Positions 39,318 through 53,000 of a stretch of DNA of 64,000 nt are shown here, piece by piece. A program made the translations under genes and the position numbers. Every line of letters starts with the position of its first letter. Position 1 is the stretch's first letter. The notes under the pieces are model-generated. The model saw nothing but the letters and a program-made list of their open reading frames with translations. It had not been told where the DNA came from and made no database searches. Source of the stretch: Panopea generosa (lineage: Eukaryota; Mollusca; Bivalvia; Adapedonta; Hiatellidae); NCBI GenBank assembly GCA_029582155.1, contig CM055901.1:26734152-26798151 (forward strand). Reading direction: 5' to 3'.

Positions 39318-39746
39318 TTGCAATTTGACAACAAAAATCCATTTGGTCATTTACAAAATATTTATTACGTGAGATATGGCAAAGACAGCAATACATACAA
39401 AAATTACAAATTAATACTCATTAAGTATATGCACAATATAAACAACTTACATATCATTCATTTTTATAAAGTAATTAAATCATTCAAAACAGCTTTACAA
39501 ATATCGAAGGCTTCTATAATAACAAAGGTTTATATCGGTTCACATTCTGACGCGTTTCTATTAATCTATACACATCAATGGGAGCTGATAGACGCTAACT
39601 CAATAACGCTAAAGAAATATTCTGAGTGCATGTTTTTTTTTTTTTGGCAAGCAACGTGTTTGTTTGGTACAGAATTGTCAACAAAAACAACGTGTCCGTT
39701 TCAGTTCAAGTTGTTTACGAGTCACGTGATATCAACACTATATTAG
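39318..39746 (+). other. Longest non-repeat open frame (142 codons), probably chance
   Basis: The frame opens at a non-ATG codon, is rich in I, Y, K and N as expected from AT-rich DNA, contains a run of F encoded by a T run near 39632, and shows no domain I know. I list it only because it is the longest open frame outside repeats and transposons. It is most likely not a gene. Confidence 0.15.
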
Positions 39747-39830
39747 ATTAGCACTCATTCTTCGTTGGAACGAGGCATTCGCCAGATGATTAATGGTGAA
39801 GTCTAGATTCTAGTGAATAACATCGAATGA

Positions 39831-40115
39831 ACTGGAGACACAAATATGGTGTTTGTTACGAATACCAAGTAGTAAACAATGGAAACATAAAATTAACAAA
39901 TACTTTAAAATAAAAAAAAAATTATCGGTGAGCAATTTTACATTAGGTGTAATAAAACATAAGTCTAAAACGTCCACAATTGTCGACAACGCATTAACAT
40001 CGAAATAACTGGAGACACAAATATGGTGATTATTACGAATTCAAAGTAGTAAACAATGGAAAAATAAAATAAACTTATACTTTAAAATTAAAAAAAAATG
40101 TCGGTGAGCAACTTA
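39831..40115 (+). repeat. Two-copy tandem duplication, 177-bp period
   Basis: 'actggagacacaaatatggt' begins at 39831 and again at 40008. Both copies continue through 'agtagtaaacaatggaaa', an A run and 'tcggtgagcaa'. The second copy differs by several substitutions. Confidence 0.85.
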
Positions 40116-40840
40116 AAATACCTTAGTCATTTTTTTATCCACTGGTTTTGCGTTACCTCTCAATTCCCAGAGAAATGATATGTCAACAATCGACCCACAA
40201 TGGGTTCGACCCATCCAGTCTATAAAGACACATACTTGGCTGTAATTAGAATATCATCGTCAAATTTTCTGTGGTGATTTTTAAAGTACTGACCATTCAA
40301 AACAGGGTTCTAAAAAGTCACTGCAACATTAAGCCCTAAAAAACTAAAAAAATACAACTATATTTTTTTTTTTCTTTTACCTCCCTCCTCTGTCGGTCCG
40401 GGTCATTCATGGCAGTTACTAGAGCGGCGAGTTCCTAAAGGCTATAATGTAGGTGTTATGGCCGCCCGCTGGTGTGGGAGAAAACCGAAACAGTGGCGGA
40501 ATAAGATCTCATGTTATTGGTGATGGGGACGGAGTAGGAGAGGTAGACTCTCAATAATTTTTTACACGTTGAGGAGTGGATTTTTTTAAAAAAAAATGCG
40601 TTATATACAATTTTAGATGGGCGTTTATGTGATAAGTCGTTTTGGGAAAAGGGGGCGTACGCAGATTCTGCGATAATTGTTCAGTCTATTAAAGTATATT
40701 AGCAAACATTTATGGAAGCGTCGGTTATACCTCCGTCTCCTCTTGACCCACAAGACCGAAAATCAACCTGTGCCATTGATTGATATCAATACGTAGAGAC
40801 GGGGATTTACTAAAGACAAAGAATATTTCTTCTCACCGTG
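40116..40840. other. Spacer before the 27-bp array
   Basis: A slightly GC-richer patch at about 40380-40700 holds no frame or repeat I can name. Confidence 0.35.
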
Positions 40841-43125
40841 CGAGGTACTGCAAGTCGTTTTACCGGGTGGAGTATTGCTAGTCGTTTTACCGGGTGGGGT
40901 ATTGCTAGTCGTTTTACCGGGTGGAGTATTGCTAGTCGTTTTACCGGGTGGGGTGTTGCTAGTCGTTTTACCGAGTGAGAAACTGCTAGTCGTTTCACCG
41001 AGTGAGGTACTGCTAGTCGTTTTACCGAGTGGGGTACTGCTAGTCGTTTTACCGGGTGGGATACTGCTAGTCGTTTAACCGAGTGGGGTACTGCTAGTCG
41101 TTTCATCGAGTGAGGTACTGCTAGTCGTTTTACCGATTGAGGTACTGCTAGTCATTTCACCAGGTGAGGTACTGCAAGTCGTTTCACCGAGTGAGGTAAT
41201 GCTAGTCGTTTTACCAGGTGGGGTACTGCAAGTCGTTTTACCGGGTGGGGTACTGCTAGTCGTTTCACCGGGTGAGGTACTGCTAGTCGATTCACCGGGA
41301 GTGGTTCTGCTAGTCGTTTTACCGGGCGAGGTTCTGCTAGTCGTTTCACCGAGTGAGGTACTGCTAGTCGTTTCACCGGGTGAGGTACTGCTAATCGTTT
41401 TACCGGGTGAGGTACTGCTAGTCGTTTCACCGGGTGAGGTACTGCTAGTGGATTTACCGGGTGATGTACTGCTAGTCGTTTTACCGGGTGAGGTACTGCT
41501 AGTGGTTTTACCGAGCGAGGTACTGGTAGTCGTTTTACCGAGTGAGGTACTGCTAGTCGTTTCATCGGGTGAGGTACTGCTAGTTGATTCACCGGGTGAG
41601 GTACTGCTAGTCGTTTTACTGGGTGAGGTACTGCTAGTTGTTTAGAGATAGTCGTTTTACTTGGTGAGGTACTGCTAGTCGTTTCTTCGGGTGAGGTACC
41701 GCTAGTCGTTCCAACGGGTGAGGTACTGCTAGTCATTTTAACAGGTGAGGCTCCGCTAGTCGTTTAACCGGGTGAGGTACTGCTAGTCGTTTCACCGGGT
41801 GAGGTACTGCAAGTCATTTAACCGGGTAGGGTACTGCTAGTCGTTTTACCAGGTCAGGTATTGCTGGTCATTCCACCGGGTGAGGTATTGCTAGTCGTTT
41901 CAACGGGTGAGGTACTGCTAATTGTTGTATCGGGTGAGGTACTGATAATCGTTTTACCGGATGAGATACTGCTAGTCGTTCCACTGGATTAGGTAGTCGT
42001 TTTACCGAGTGAGTTACTGCCAGTCATTTTATCAGATGGGGTACTGCTAGTCGTTACACATGGTGAGGTACTGCTGGTCGTTTTACCGGATGACGTACTC
42101 TTTGTCGTTTCACTGAGTGAGGTACCGCTAGTTGTATCGGGTGAGGTACCGTTAGTCATTTTACAGGGTGAGGTACTGCTAGTCGTTTTACCGGGTGAGG
42201 TACTGCTAGTCATTCCATCGGGTGAGGTACTGCTAGTTGTTTCACCGGGTGAGGTACTGCTAGTCATTCCACCGGTTGATGTACTGCTTGTCATTCTACT
42301 GGGTGAGGTTCTGCTAGTCGTTTAAACAGGAGAGGTACTGGTTGTCATTTTACCGGGTGAGGTACTGCTAGTCGTTGTATCGGGTAAGGTATCGCTAATC
42401 GTTTCAACGGGGAAGTACTGCTAGTCGTTTTATCGGATGAGGTACTGATAGTCGTTCCACTGGGTGAGGTACCGCTAGTTGTTTTACCTGGTACAGAACT
42501 GTTAGTCGTTTCACTGTGTGAGGTACTGCCAGTCATTTCAACGTGAGAGGTACTGCTAGTCGTTTTACCGGGTGAAGTACCGCTAGTCATTTTAACGTTA
42601 GAGGTACTGGTAGTCGTTTTACCGGGTTAGGTACTGCTAGTCGTTGTATTGGGTGAGGTACCGCTAGTCGTTTTACCGGGTGAGGTACTGCTAGTCGTTT
42701 AACCGGATGAGGTACTGCTAGTCGTTGTATAAGGTGAGGTACCGCTAGTCGTTCCACTTGGTGAGGTACCGCTAGTCGTTTTACCGGGTGAGTTATTTCA
42801 AGTCGTTTTACCGGATGAGGTACCGCTAGTCAATTTACTGGGTGAAAAACTGCTAGTCATTTTAGTAGATGAGGTACCGCCAATCGTTTTACCGGGAGAG
42901 GTACTGCTAGTCGTTTTACCGGGTGAGGTATGCTAGTCGTTCCACCGGGTGAGGTAATGCTTGTCGTTTTACCGGTTTAGGTACTACTAGTTGTTTCATC
43001 GGGTGAAATACTGCTAGTCGTTCCACCGGGTGAGGTACTACTGGTCGTTTTACAAGTTGAATACTGCCAGTCGTTGTTCCGGTCGAGGTATTGATAGTCG
43101 TTTTACCGGGTGAGGAACTGATATA
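40841..43125 (+). repeat. Minisatellite, 27-bp unit, about 83 copies
   Basis: The unit is 'gtactgctagtcgttttacc' plus 'gggtgag'. It is rich in G and T on plus. Copies vary at several sites (gtcgtttc/gtcgtttt/gtcattcc; gggtgag/gagtgag/gggtggg) and become more divergent to the right. Nine-residue periodic frames cross it on both strands, up to 194 codons on minus (VKRLAVPHP) and 148 on plus (GEVLLVVLP). Both are by-products of a unit length divisible by three. It is unrelated by eye to the 27-bp arrays at 0.8 and 62.5 kb. Confidence 0.96.
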
Positions 43126-43504
43126 AATGATTCTGGAAAATAAGCATTTGTTATTCGGTGCTGGAATAAGCTCTATACTGACGCACAATGTGCATGGTTT
43201 CAAGCGGATATTGGGCAGTACGCGTTATCTCCCTTAGACCATGCTATACCGAATAGTGTACTAGTATAAAAAGAAGATTATGAAAGGCCAAACGTTGGAA
43301 TATTATATAACACATTTTCGTGTTCAAATTTAACATTTGAGTTGTTAAATTGTACAAATGTTGTGTTTATTTTTATATTGATGTTATTTGTTTTACATTT
43401 TTATTGTTAATCTAAGGACATAAACATAAATAACTTGCAACAAATATATAAGATTAAAACTGGCCTGCCGTAGAAGATAGAAGTTTGTATATTTGTTTAT
43501 ATGA
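43126..43504. other. AT-rich spacer
   Basis: Nothing supported beyond the end of the array. Confidence 0.4.
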
Positions 43505-43741
43505 CTATTTAACGTTATTTTATGCTATCGATGGCTTAGCCATTATCAGTGACCTAACCACTCTTCCTTTGAATCCTAAAATGTCAACCAGTTCTCGATC
43601 ATACCTTGAAACAGCGGTATGAGACGAAAATTAGACGCAATGTCGTGTATCAATCACCATGGAGATTTTTGCCGGGTGGGGACAACTTACGACCTCTGTA
43701 TTGATAGTAAGCGCTACCGACTAAGCTAACTGATCCCGGCG
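43505..43741 (-). mobile_element. Older, diverged SINE copy, same family as 30747
   Basis: The minus-strand head reads as a worn tRNA-like segment (complement of ctaagctaactgatcccggc at the right end). The body keeps 'tatgctatcgatggcttagc' and 'gacgcaatgtcgtgtatcaa' in the positions of the other copies' 'tatgccatcgagggctaaca' and 'gacacaatgtcgtatatcaa'. I could not find convincing flanking duplications, which fits greater age. Confidence 0.8.
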
Positions 43742-45034
43742 AAGTAAGATTGGTACTCGTTTTGTTCACTTTTCTATTAAAGTGTGTAGTCTTTCAATAA
43801 TGTGCTTAACTGTCACTGTTTAAATGACCACAGTGACACCTGAAATAGTGACCACCTGCGCACGGTTCGTTTTTATATCATGTATTAAGCATATTAATAA
43901 GTGTACGCAAACTTGGGCCTGTCATTAGACGCACATGTGGTCAAGGACTTATATATAACTTATTATATAATTCCTTGATGTGGTCAAGCGTATGACACAT
44001 AAATACTATTTGAAAATTTGGTAGTATATGCATAGTATATGTTTATGTATGTAACTATAATGCTTATGTTTAGCATCTCTCAGCAACTTTTATATTAACT
44101 CAATCTAACTTCCTAAATTTAGGAAATCGGCTACAAAAGTGCCGTTGGCTATTTACAAAGCAATACAAGAAACAATAAAATGTAAGATGTTTGTGGACTT
44201 GCATTGCCTTCAATGTTAAAAGGTGAAAATCCACGTACACTACTTAGTACCCTATGTGTCCTCCGTTTGTGTTCACTTTTCATTAACAGTCAGAATATAT
44301 ACATATTTAGATACCTAGGGTCCAGTTTGATTTTATATCGTAATAACGACGTACAGATTATTAAAAACATAAATGGTTGATAAAAAAAATCGGTTGTGTA
44401 AGTACGTATGCATACCCAAACTTCTAACAATTGACAACTAAAACATAGCTTTGATCGGGCATCCATTTTCTAAGGACATATTTTAGTTTAAATTCACGTT
44501 GCACATTAAATATCTATCTTTGTGACTAGACAGCAAATCTAGATATTTCCTTCCTTGTGGTTAAACAGGCTATTTATGAGTCGATCCGCCGCAAGCCCAG
44601 GCCTGTTATTCATATTGTGCATATCTCAATACAACACTGTATACGTTTCAGTAATATATAAAAATACTACTCTTGAGAAATCTGTTTAAATAAACTTAGC
44701 CAATAACTCTAACAAAATAGAAGGGAAAACGTCAGGTGTATTGCAAGTAAAAGAACAGTTTTTGGAAAAGTGTTGAAATACAATCCCAGGTGTTTGCTCA
44801 ATTGAACATATTGTAGTAACATTTGTTCCACATTTAATTCAAATTTACTTTTTGATAAAAGCAGAATTTTGATAAGATATATATATAGATCTATATATAA
44901 ATATAGCAAGCATATGCGATAATTATCACCACAACTCGTTGTAAAACCAACTTTATTTACTTAACGCTTAATTTCACAAATAATGAACAGTATAAGCCTA
45001 CACAAATAATTTCAATATTTCAAAGTATAAACGA
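43742..45034. other. AT-rich spacer
   Basis: It contains a 38-base hairpin at 43941-43978 (TCAAGGA...TCCTTGA arms with TTATATA/TATATAA inside). Otherwise nothing is recognised. Confidence 0.5.
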
Positions 45035-45595
45035 AACACATGAAATCATGACGACACACATGAAATCATGACACCACACATGAAAATATGAAACCATACA
45101 TGAAATCGTGATACCACACATGAAATCATGACGACACACATGAAATAGTGATACCACACATGAAATCATGACGACACACATGAAATCATGATACCACACA
45201 TAAAGGCATGACGACACACATGAAATCATTATACCACACATGAAATCATGACGACGCACATGAAATCATGACGACAAACATGAAATCATGACGACACACA
45301 TGAAATCATGATTACACACATGATATCATGATACCACACATGAAATTATGACGACGCACATAAAATAATGACGACATACATGAAATCATGACGACACACA
45401 TGAAATCATGACACATGAAATCATGACGACACACATGAAATCATGATTACACACATGAAATCATGAATGACACACATGCAATCATGACGACGCACATAAA
45501 ATCATGACGATACACATGAAACCATGACGATACACATGGAATCATAATTACACACATGAAATCATGAACGACACACATGCAATCATGATTACACA
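45035..45595 (+). repeat. Minisatellite, 20-bp unit, about 28 copies
   Basis: The unit is close to acacatgaaatcatgacgac, with a striking exact 20-bp register over long stretches and an internal inverted repeat catga-aa-tcatg in each unit. Common variants are ataccaca, attacaca and gacgcaca. An 8-bp-scale irregularity occurs near 45410 and a few one-base changes of register follow. Confidence 0.96.
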
Positions 45596-45832
45596 CCTAT
45601 ACAACGGAAACGACTAAATCGTTAAACTTATAGTTTTATCACTCAGCAATACATTTAAACGTTAAGTAAATAATAAACAAGTTGTTGATGTCTTTTTTCA
45701 ATTTCTTAAAACATATACGTATCTTACCGAAACGAAATGCAAGTAAGCTAGTGAAGCAGTCATAATATTATGTTTGATTGTTTTACAAAACATTGTTAAA
45801 ATAGATACACACTCGCTCGTGCATGCAAGCAC

Positions 45833-45859
45833 GAACGCACGCACGCACGCACGCACGCA
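45833..45859 (+). repeat. (ACGC)n microsatellite next to the 57-bp array
   Basis: Several gcac/acgc tetramers in a row lie just left of the first 57-bp unit. Confidence 0.9.
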
Positions 45860-45865
45860 TAAACC

Positions 45866-48800
45866 GAGCATTTGATACAAGATCAATCAAGCAATCGTTA
45901 TATACATATATATATACACACAAGTATTTTGATATAAGATCAATCAAGCAATCGTTATATACATGTATATATACACACAAGTATTTTGATACAAGATCAA
46001 TCAAGCAATCGTAATATACATATATATATACACACAAGTATTTTGATACAAGATCAATCAAGCAATCGTTATATACATGTATATATACACACAAGTATTT
46101 TGATACAAGATCAATCAAGCAATCGTTATATACATATATATATACACACAAGTATTTTGATACAAGATCAATCAAGCAATCGTAATATACATATACATAT
46201 ACACACAAGTATTTTGATATAAGATCAATCAAGCAATCGTTATATACATGTACATATACACACAAGTATTTTGATACAAGATCAATCAAGCAATCGTTAT
46301 ATACATATATATATATACACACAAGTATTTTGATACAAGATCAATCAAGCAATCGTTATATACATATATATATACACACAAGTATTTTGATACAAGATCA
46401 ATCAAGCAATCGTAATATACATATACATATACACACAAGTATTTTGATACAAGATCAATCAAGCAATCGTTATATACATGTATATATACACACAAGTATT
46501 TTGATACAAGATCAATCAAGCAATCGTAATATACATATATATATACACACAAGTATTTTGATACAAGATCAATCAAGCAATCGTTATATACATGTATATA
46601 TACACACAAGTATTTTGATACAAGATCAATCAAGCAATCGTTATATACATATATATATACACACAAGTATTTTGATACAAGATCAATCAAGCAATCGTAA
46701 TATACATATACATATACACACAAGTATTTTGATATAAGATCAATCAAGCAATCGTTATATACATGTACATATACACACAAGTATTTTGATACAAGATCAA
46801 TCAAGCAATCGTTATATACATATATATATATACACACAAGTATTTTGATACAAGATCAATCAAGCAATCGTTATATACATATATATATACACACAAGTAT
46901 TTTGATACAAGATCAATCAAGCAATCGTAATATACATATACATATACACACAAGTATTTTGATATAAGATCAATCAAGCAATCGTTATATACATGTACAT
47001 ATACACACAAGTATTTTGATACAAGATCAATCAAGCAATCGTTATATACATATATATATATACACACAAGTATTTTGATACAAGATCAATCAAGCAATCG
47101 TAATATACATGTATATATACACACAAGTATTTTGATACAAGATCAATCAAGCAATCGTAATATACATATATATATACACACAAGTATTTTGATATAAGAT
47201 CAATCAAGCAATCGTTATATACATGTATATATACACACAAGTATTTTGATACAAGATCAATCAAGCAATCGTTATATACATATATATATATACACACAAG
47301 TATTTTGATACAAGATCAATCAAGCAATCGTAATATACATATATATATACACACAAGTATTTTGATACAAGATCAATCAAGCAATCGTTATATACATATA
47401 TATATACACACAAGTATTTTGATACAAGATCAATCAAGCAATCGTAATATACATATATATATACACACAAGTATTTTGATACAAGATCAATCAAGCAATC
47501 GTAATATACATATATATATACACACAAGTATTTTGATACAAGATCAATCAAGCAATCGTAATATACATGTATATATACACACAAGTATTTTGATACAAGA
47601 TCAATCAAGCAATCGTTATATACATGTATATATACACACAAGTATTTTGATACAAGATCAATCAAGCAATCGTTATATACATGTATATATACACACAAGT
47701 ATTTTGATATAAGATCAATCAAGCAATCGTAATATACATATATATATACACACAAGTATTTTGATACAAGATCAATCAAGCAATCGTTATATACATATAT
47801 ATATACACACAAGTATTTTGATACAAGATCAATCAAGCAATCGTAATATACATGTATATATACACACAAGTATTTTGATACAAGATCAATCAAGCAATCG
47901 TTATATACATATATATATATACACACAAGTATTTTGATACAAGATCAATCAAGCAATCGTAATATACATATATATATACACACAAGTATTTTGATACAAG
48001 ATCAATCAAGCAATCGTTATATACATATATATATACACACAAGTATTTTGATACAAGATCAATCAAGCAATCGTTATATACATATATATATACACACAAG
48101 TATTTTGATACAAGATCAATCAAGCAATCGTTATATACATGTATATATACACACAAGTATTTTGATACAAGATCAATCAAGCAATCGTTATATACATATA
48201 TATATACACACAAGTATTTTGATATAAGATCAATCAAGCAATCGTTATATACATGTATATATACACAATAGTATTTTGATACAAGATCAATCAAGCAATC
48301 GTTATATACATGTATATATACACACAAGTATTTTGATACAAGATCAATCAAGCAATCGTAATATACATATATATATACACATAAGTATTTTGATACAAGA
48401 TCAATCAAGCAATCGTTATATACATATATATATACACACAAGTATTTTGATATAAGATCAATCAAGCAATCGTTATATACATATATATATACACACAAGT
48501 ATTTTGATACAAGATCAATCAAGCAATCGTAATATACATATACATATACACACAAGTATTTTGATACAAGATCAATCAAGCAATCGTTATATACATATAT
48601 ATATACACACAAGTATTTTGATACAAGATCAATCAAGCAATCGTTATATACATATATATATACACACAAGTATTTTGATACAAGATCAATCAAGCAATCG
48701 TTATATACATATATATATACACACAAGTATTTTGATACAAGATCAATCAAGCAATCGTAATATACATATACATATACACACAAGTATTTTGATACAAGAT

Positions 48801-51137
48801 CAATCAAGCAATCGTTATATACATATATATATACACACAAGTATTTTGATACAAGATCAATCAAGCAATCGTAATATACATATATATATACACACAAGTA
48901 TTTTGATACAAGATCAATCAAGCAATCGTTATATACATATATATATACACACAAGTATTTTGATACAAGATCAATCAAGCAATCGTAATATACATATATA
49001 TATACACACAAGTATTTTGATATAAGATCAATCAAGCAATCGTTATATACATATATATATACACACAAGTATTTTGATATAAGATCAATCAAGCAATCGT
49101 TATATACATATATATATACACACAAGTATTTTGATACAAGATCAATCAAGCAATCGTAATATACATATACATATACACACAAGTATTTTGATACAAGATC
49201 AATCAAGCAATCGTTATATACATATATATATACACACAAGTATTTTGATACAAGATCAATCAAGCAATCGTTATATACATATATATATACACACAAGTAT
49301 TTTGATATAAGATCAATCAAGCAATCGTTATATACATATATATATACACACAAGTATTTTGATACAAGATCAATCAAGCAATCGTAATATACATATACAT
49401 ATACACACAAGTATTTTGATACAAGATCAATCAAGCAATCGTTATATACATATATATATACACACAAGTATTTTGATACAAGATCAATCAAGCAATCGTA
49501 ATATACATATATATATACACACAAGTATTTTGATACAAGATCAATCAAGCAATCGTTATATACATATATATATACACACAAGTATTTTGATATAAGATCA
49601 ATCAAGCAATCGTTATATACATATATATATACACACAAGTATTTTGATACAAGATCAATCAAGCAATCGTTATATACATATATATATACACACAAGTATT
49701 TTGATACAAGATCAATCAAGCAATCGTTATATACATATACATATACACACAAGTATTTTGATACAAGATCAATCAAGCAATCGTAATATACATATACATA
49801 TACACACAAGTATTTTGATACAAGATCAATCAAGCAATCGTTATATACATATACATATACACACAAGTATTTTGATACAAGATCAATCAAGCAATCGTAA
49901 TATACATATATATATACACACAAGTATTTTAATACAAGATCAATCAAGCAATCGTAATATACATATATATATACACACAAGTATTTTGATACAAGATCAA
50001 TCAAGCAATCGTTATATACATATATATACACACAAGTATTTTGATACAAGATCAATCAAGCAATCGTTATATACATATATATATACACACAAGTATTTTG
50101 ATACAAGATCAATCAAGCAATCGTTATATACATATATATATACACACAAGTATTTTGATACAAGATCAATCAAGCAATCGTAATATACATATATATATAC
50201 ACACAAGTATTTTGATACAAGATCAATCAAGCAATCGTAATATACATATATATATACACACAAGTATTTTGATACAAGATCAATCAAGCAATCGTAATAT
50301 ACATATATATATACACACAAGTATTTTGATACAAGATCAATCAAGCAATCGTAATATACATATATATATACACACAAGTATTTTGATACAAGATCAATCA
50401 AGCAATCGTAATATACATATATATATACACACAAGTATTTTGATACAAGATCAATCAAGCAATCGTAATATACATGTATATATACACACAAGTATTTTGA
50501 TATAAGATCAATCAAGCAATCGTTATATACATATACATATACACACAAGTATTTTGATACAAGATCAATCAAGCAATCGTTATATACATATACATATACA
50601 CACAAGTATTTTGATACAAGATCAATCAAGCAATCGTTATATACATATATATATACACACAAGTATTTTGATACAAGATCAATCAAGCAATCGTTATATA
50701 CATATATATATACACACAAGTATTTTGATACAAGATCAATCAAGCAATCGTTATATACATATATATATACACACAAGTATTTTGATATAAGATCAATCAA
50801 GCAATCGTTATATACATATATATATATACACACAAGTATTTTAATACAAGATCAATCAAGCAATCGTAATATACATATATATATACACACAAGTATTTTG
50901 ATACAAGATCAATCAAGCAATCGTTATATACATATATATATACACACAAGTATTTTGATACAAGATCAATCAAGCAATCGTTATATACATATATATATAC
51001 ACACACAAGTATTTTGATACAAGATCAATCAAGCGATCGTTATATACATATGTATATACACACAAGTATTTTAATACAAGATCAATCAAGCAATCGTAAT
51101 ATACATATATATATACACACAAGTATTTGATACAAGA
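45866..51137 (-). repeat. Minisatellite, 57-bp unit, about 92 copies (5.3 kb)
   Basis: The unit contains 'aagatcaatcaagcaatcgt', 'atatacatatatatatacac' and 'acaagtattttgata'. It is extremely uniform; copies differ at a handful of fixed sites: cgttat or cgtaat, catata or catgta, tatata or tacata, gatac or gatat. Some units carry an extra TA pair (near 46310, 46825, 47055, 47285, 47912, 50825); three of these mark a 230-bp higher-order unit repeated at about 46.8, 47.0 and 47.3 kb. The unit is 19 codons long and open on minus, giving a 721-codon frame (47890-50055; DCLIDLVSKYLCVY) and many smaller ones, while plus frames are open too. The extra TA pairs end the frames. This is not a protein gene. 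Confidence 0.97.
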
Positions 51138-51194
51138 TCACATAATATATACACTATTAATTAGTATACAGTAGTATAGTACAGTAGATCTATA

Positions 51195-52170
51195 AAGATA
51201 CATTTGACATCCTTTGTTCTGTCTTTTAAAGTATTGCATAATTCTATAACAAAATATGCTCAGCTTTTTAAGTTTGTTTGGATTTACAGTGTTAAATAGT
51301 TCTATAAACTTTAAAAAATTAGGTCTTGTATTATAGAAGTTATTTAGATGAAATCTCCTGTCGTCATGAAACAAGGACATACAAAGATAATGAAACTCAT
51401 CACAAATATCATTACAGTTAAAAGTACTTTCGTTCATGTGTAGGAATATTTCTCCACCTGCCTACTTCTATAGGCAAGTAATGATTTCTCGTTATAAATG
51501 CAAGCAGTCGTTTACAAAATTATATGAAGGCAGTGACTTAAAGTATACGCTTTGTTTATAATTCGGTTTAATACACTTATGTATATTTTTATTTATTTAT
51601 TTGTATTAAAAGATTACTTATTTAAGTCATCCCAATTGTGTATGTAAATATATTTGTGTTTTTGATAGGAAGATTTCACTTGGAAAACTTTGGCTGTCCC
51701 AACTTCCAGAATAATCAGATAAACATAATATACGTTTGTCATTTCGATTTAACTAATCTAAATAAAGTTTAGATGAAAGTTTTGTTGTTGTTTCAACAGA
51801 TAGTTGTATGATTCCAACTTCACTGTAAATCATATACGATGGGGTGGATTTTTAAAACGGAAAAATATATCTATAAAATTTGAGTTGGTTTCAATTCTAG
51901 AACAACTAGGTTTTCAAAGCCCCATACTCGTATTTCACAGCCATTAATCTTTTTCAGTAAACTAAACATTGCATTATTAGCTTGATCTGCAATATATTTC
52001 TGTGTTTTAATGAATAAACCAGTTTTTTTTTCAAAAGTAGATACCCAGATATTTATATGCATCTACAATTTTTATCTCAAATTTTGAACACTTTATTTTG
52101 TAAACGATTTCCTTTACTGAATATAAATATTAATGTTTTATGTTTTACTACCATTCAAAAAACGTTTTGA
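51195..52170 (-). mobile_element. Decayed 3' part of a LINE ORF2, minus strand
   Basis: Reading on minus from right to left: KFEIKIVDAYKYLGIYF (near 52035-52085) contains the YLGI-type motif found just after the RT catalytic core; TQKYIADQANNAMFSLLKK (near 51945-52005) matches the following helical segment; GCEIRVWGFE (near 51910) resembles the YGCEVWGF motif. After a gap, LPIEVGRWRNIPTHERKYF (near 51435-51490) and CNDICDEFHYL (near 51390-51420) resemble the C-terminal knuckle region, followed by NTRPNFLKFIELFNT. The wording is that of a non-LTR retrotransposon common in invertebrates; clade not fixed. Frame changes and missing pieces show decay. Its 3' side lies within 60 bp of the 57-bp array. 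Confidence 0.75.
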
Positions 52171-53000
52171 AAGTATAATGAGCAGTTTGGAGATCATGCT
52201 AAAATCACTGATACCGTGTTGATAGCCTTCCTCTGTGGAATGGGTGAGCAGTTATTTATAGCGAGCGAACGCGAGCAAATGTGCGGCGAGGCCGTTTATT
52301 CGCAAGTATGCGAGCTCACATGGTAACTTTTAACTAAAGATTAGAAAACAAAACAAAAAATAACAATATACAGATAAATTATAAAACAGTAAATGACAAC
52401 TCTCAGCTTTCATTGGTGATTTAGAACACGCTGATATAAATGCTGTTATCACTTTAATTACATAAAAAACAAGAATTCTTACGAAATCTGGTTTTACATA
52501 TTCACTTTTTTTTATTTTGAATCATGAATAGTTTTTTGAAAGCTCTGCTGATATTCATGTATAAAATATAATATTCTTAAAACACAAAACACCACTTTAA
52601 ATATAGTACACAAAATGTGCATAAAAAATAAATAACTTCATACCGCCGATGGATGTCTGGTTGATACTTAAACCCTGCCAAGCTCGAGCCAACAAGGCCA
52701 CATTCCGGCTGCAAGGAAACGGCAAACGCAGTGTTTGTATAATAGTGCGTGTCTGATTTTACAATATGTTCGTAATTCCAATCAATGCGGAAACTCTTAT
52801 TCTGCTAACCGCAGATATAAACAACGTTGTTTACAGCTTCCAGATAACGTCTATCGCTGTTTGCCGTCACCCACTGTTTTGGTTGTATTCATTTGCCTCA
52901 ACCTTGTGGGACCATAAGCTGTTTTTTTTTTCAAATAACATCGGTCTTGATCATTTTTTTCTGTGATGGTTTCAGCATTCATTGGACGGGTTTTGAATTC
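52171..53000. other. Mixed spacer, possibly more LINE-derived sequence
   Basis: No motif upstream of the LINE piece is clear enough to extend it. A GC-richer patch lies at 52230-52330. Frames at 52735-52966 on plus are not recognised. Confidence 0.35.

Noticed and set aside
39318-39746. 142-codon host gene
   Set aside because: No ATG start, AT-driven composition, a homopolymer-encoded Phe run and no recognisable domain.
41152-41736. Pro/Val/Lys-rich secreted or structural repeat protein on minus
   Set aside because: It lies wholly inside the 27-bp array and is mirrored by an equally open plus frame.
45698-46322. Cys/Arg-rich peptide gene before the 57-bp array
   Set aside because: The CVRACVRA-type residues come from the ACGC microsatellite, and the remainder is the 57-bp array.
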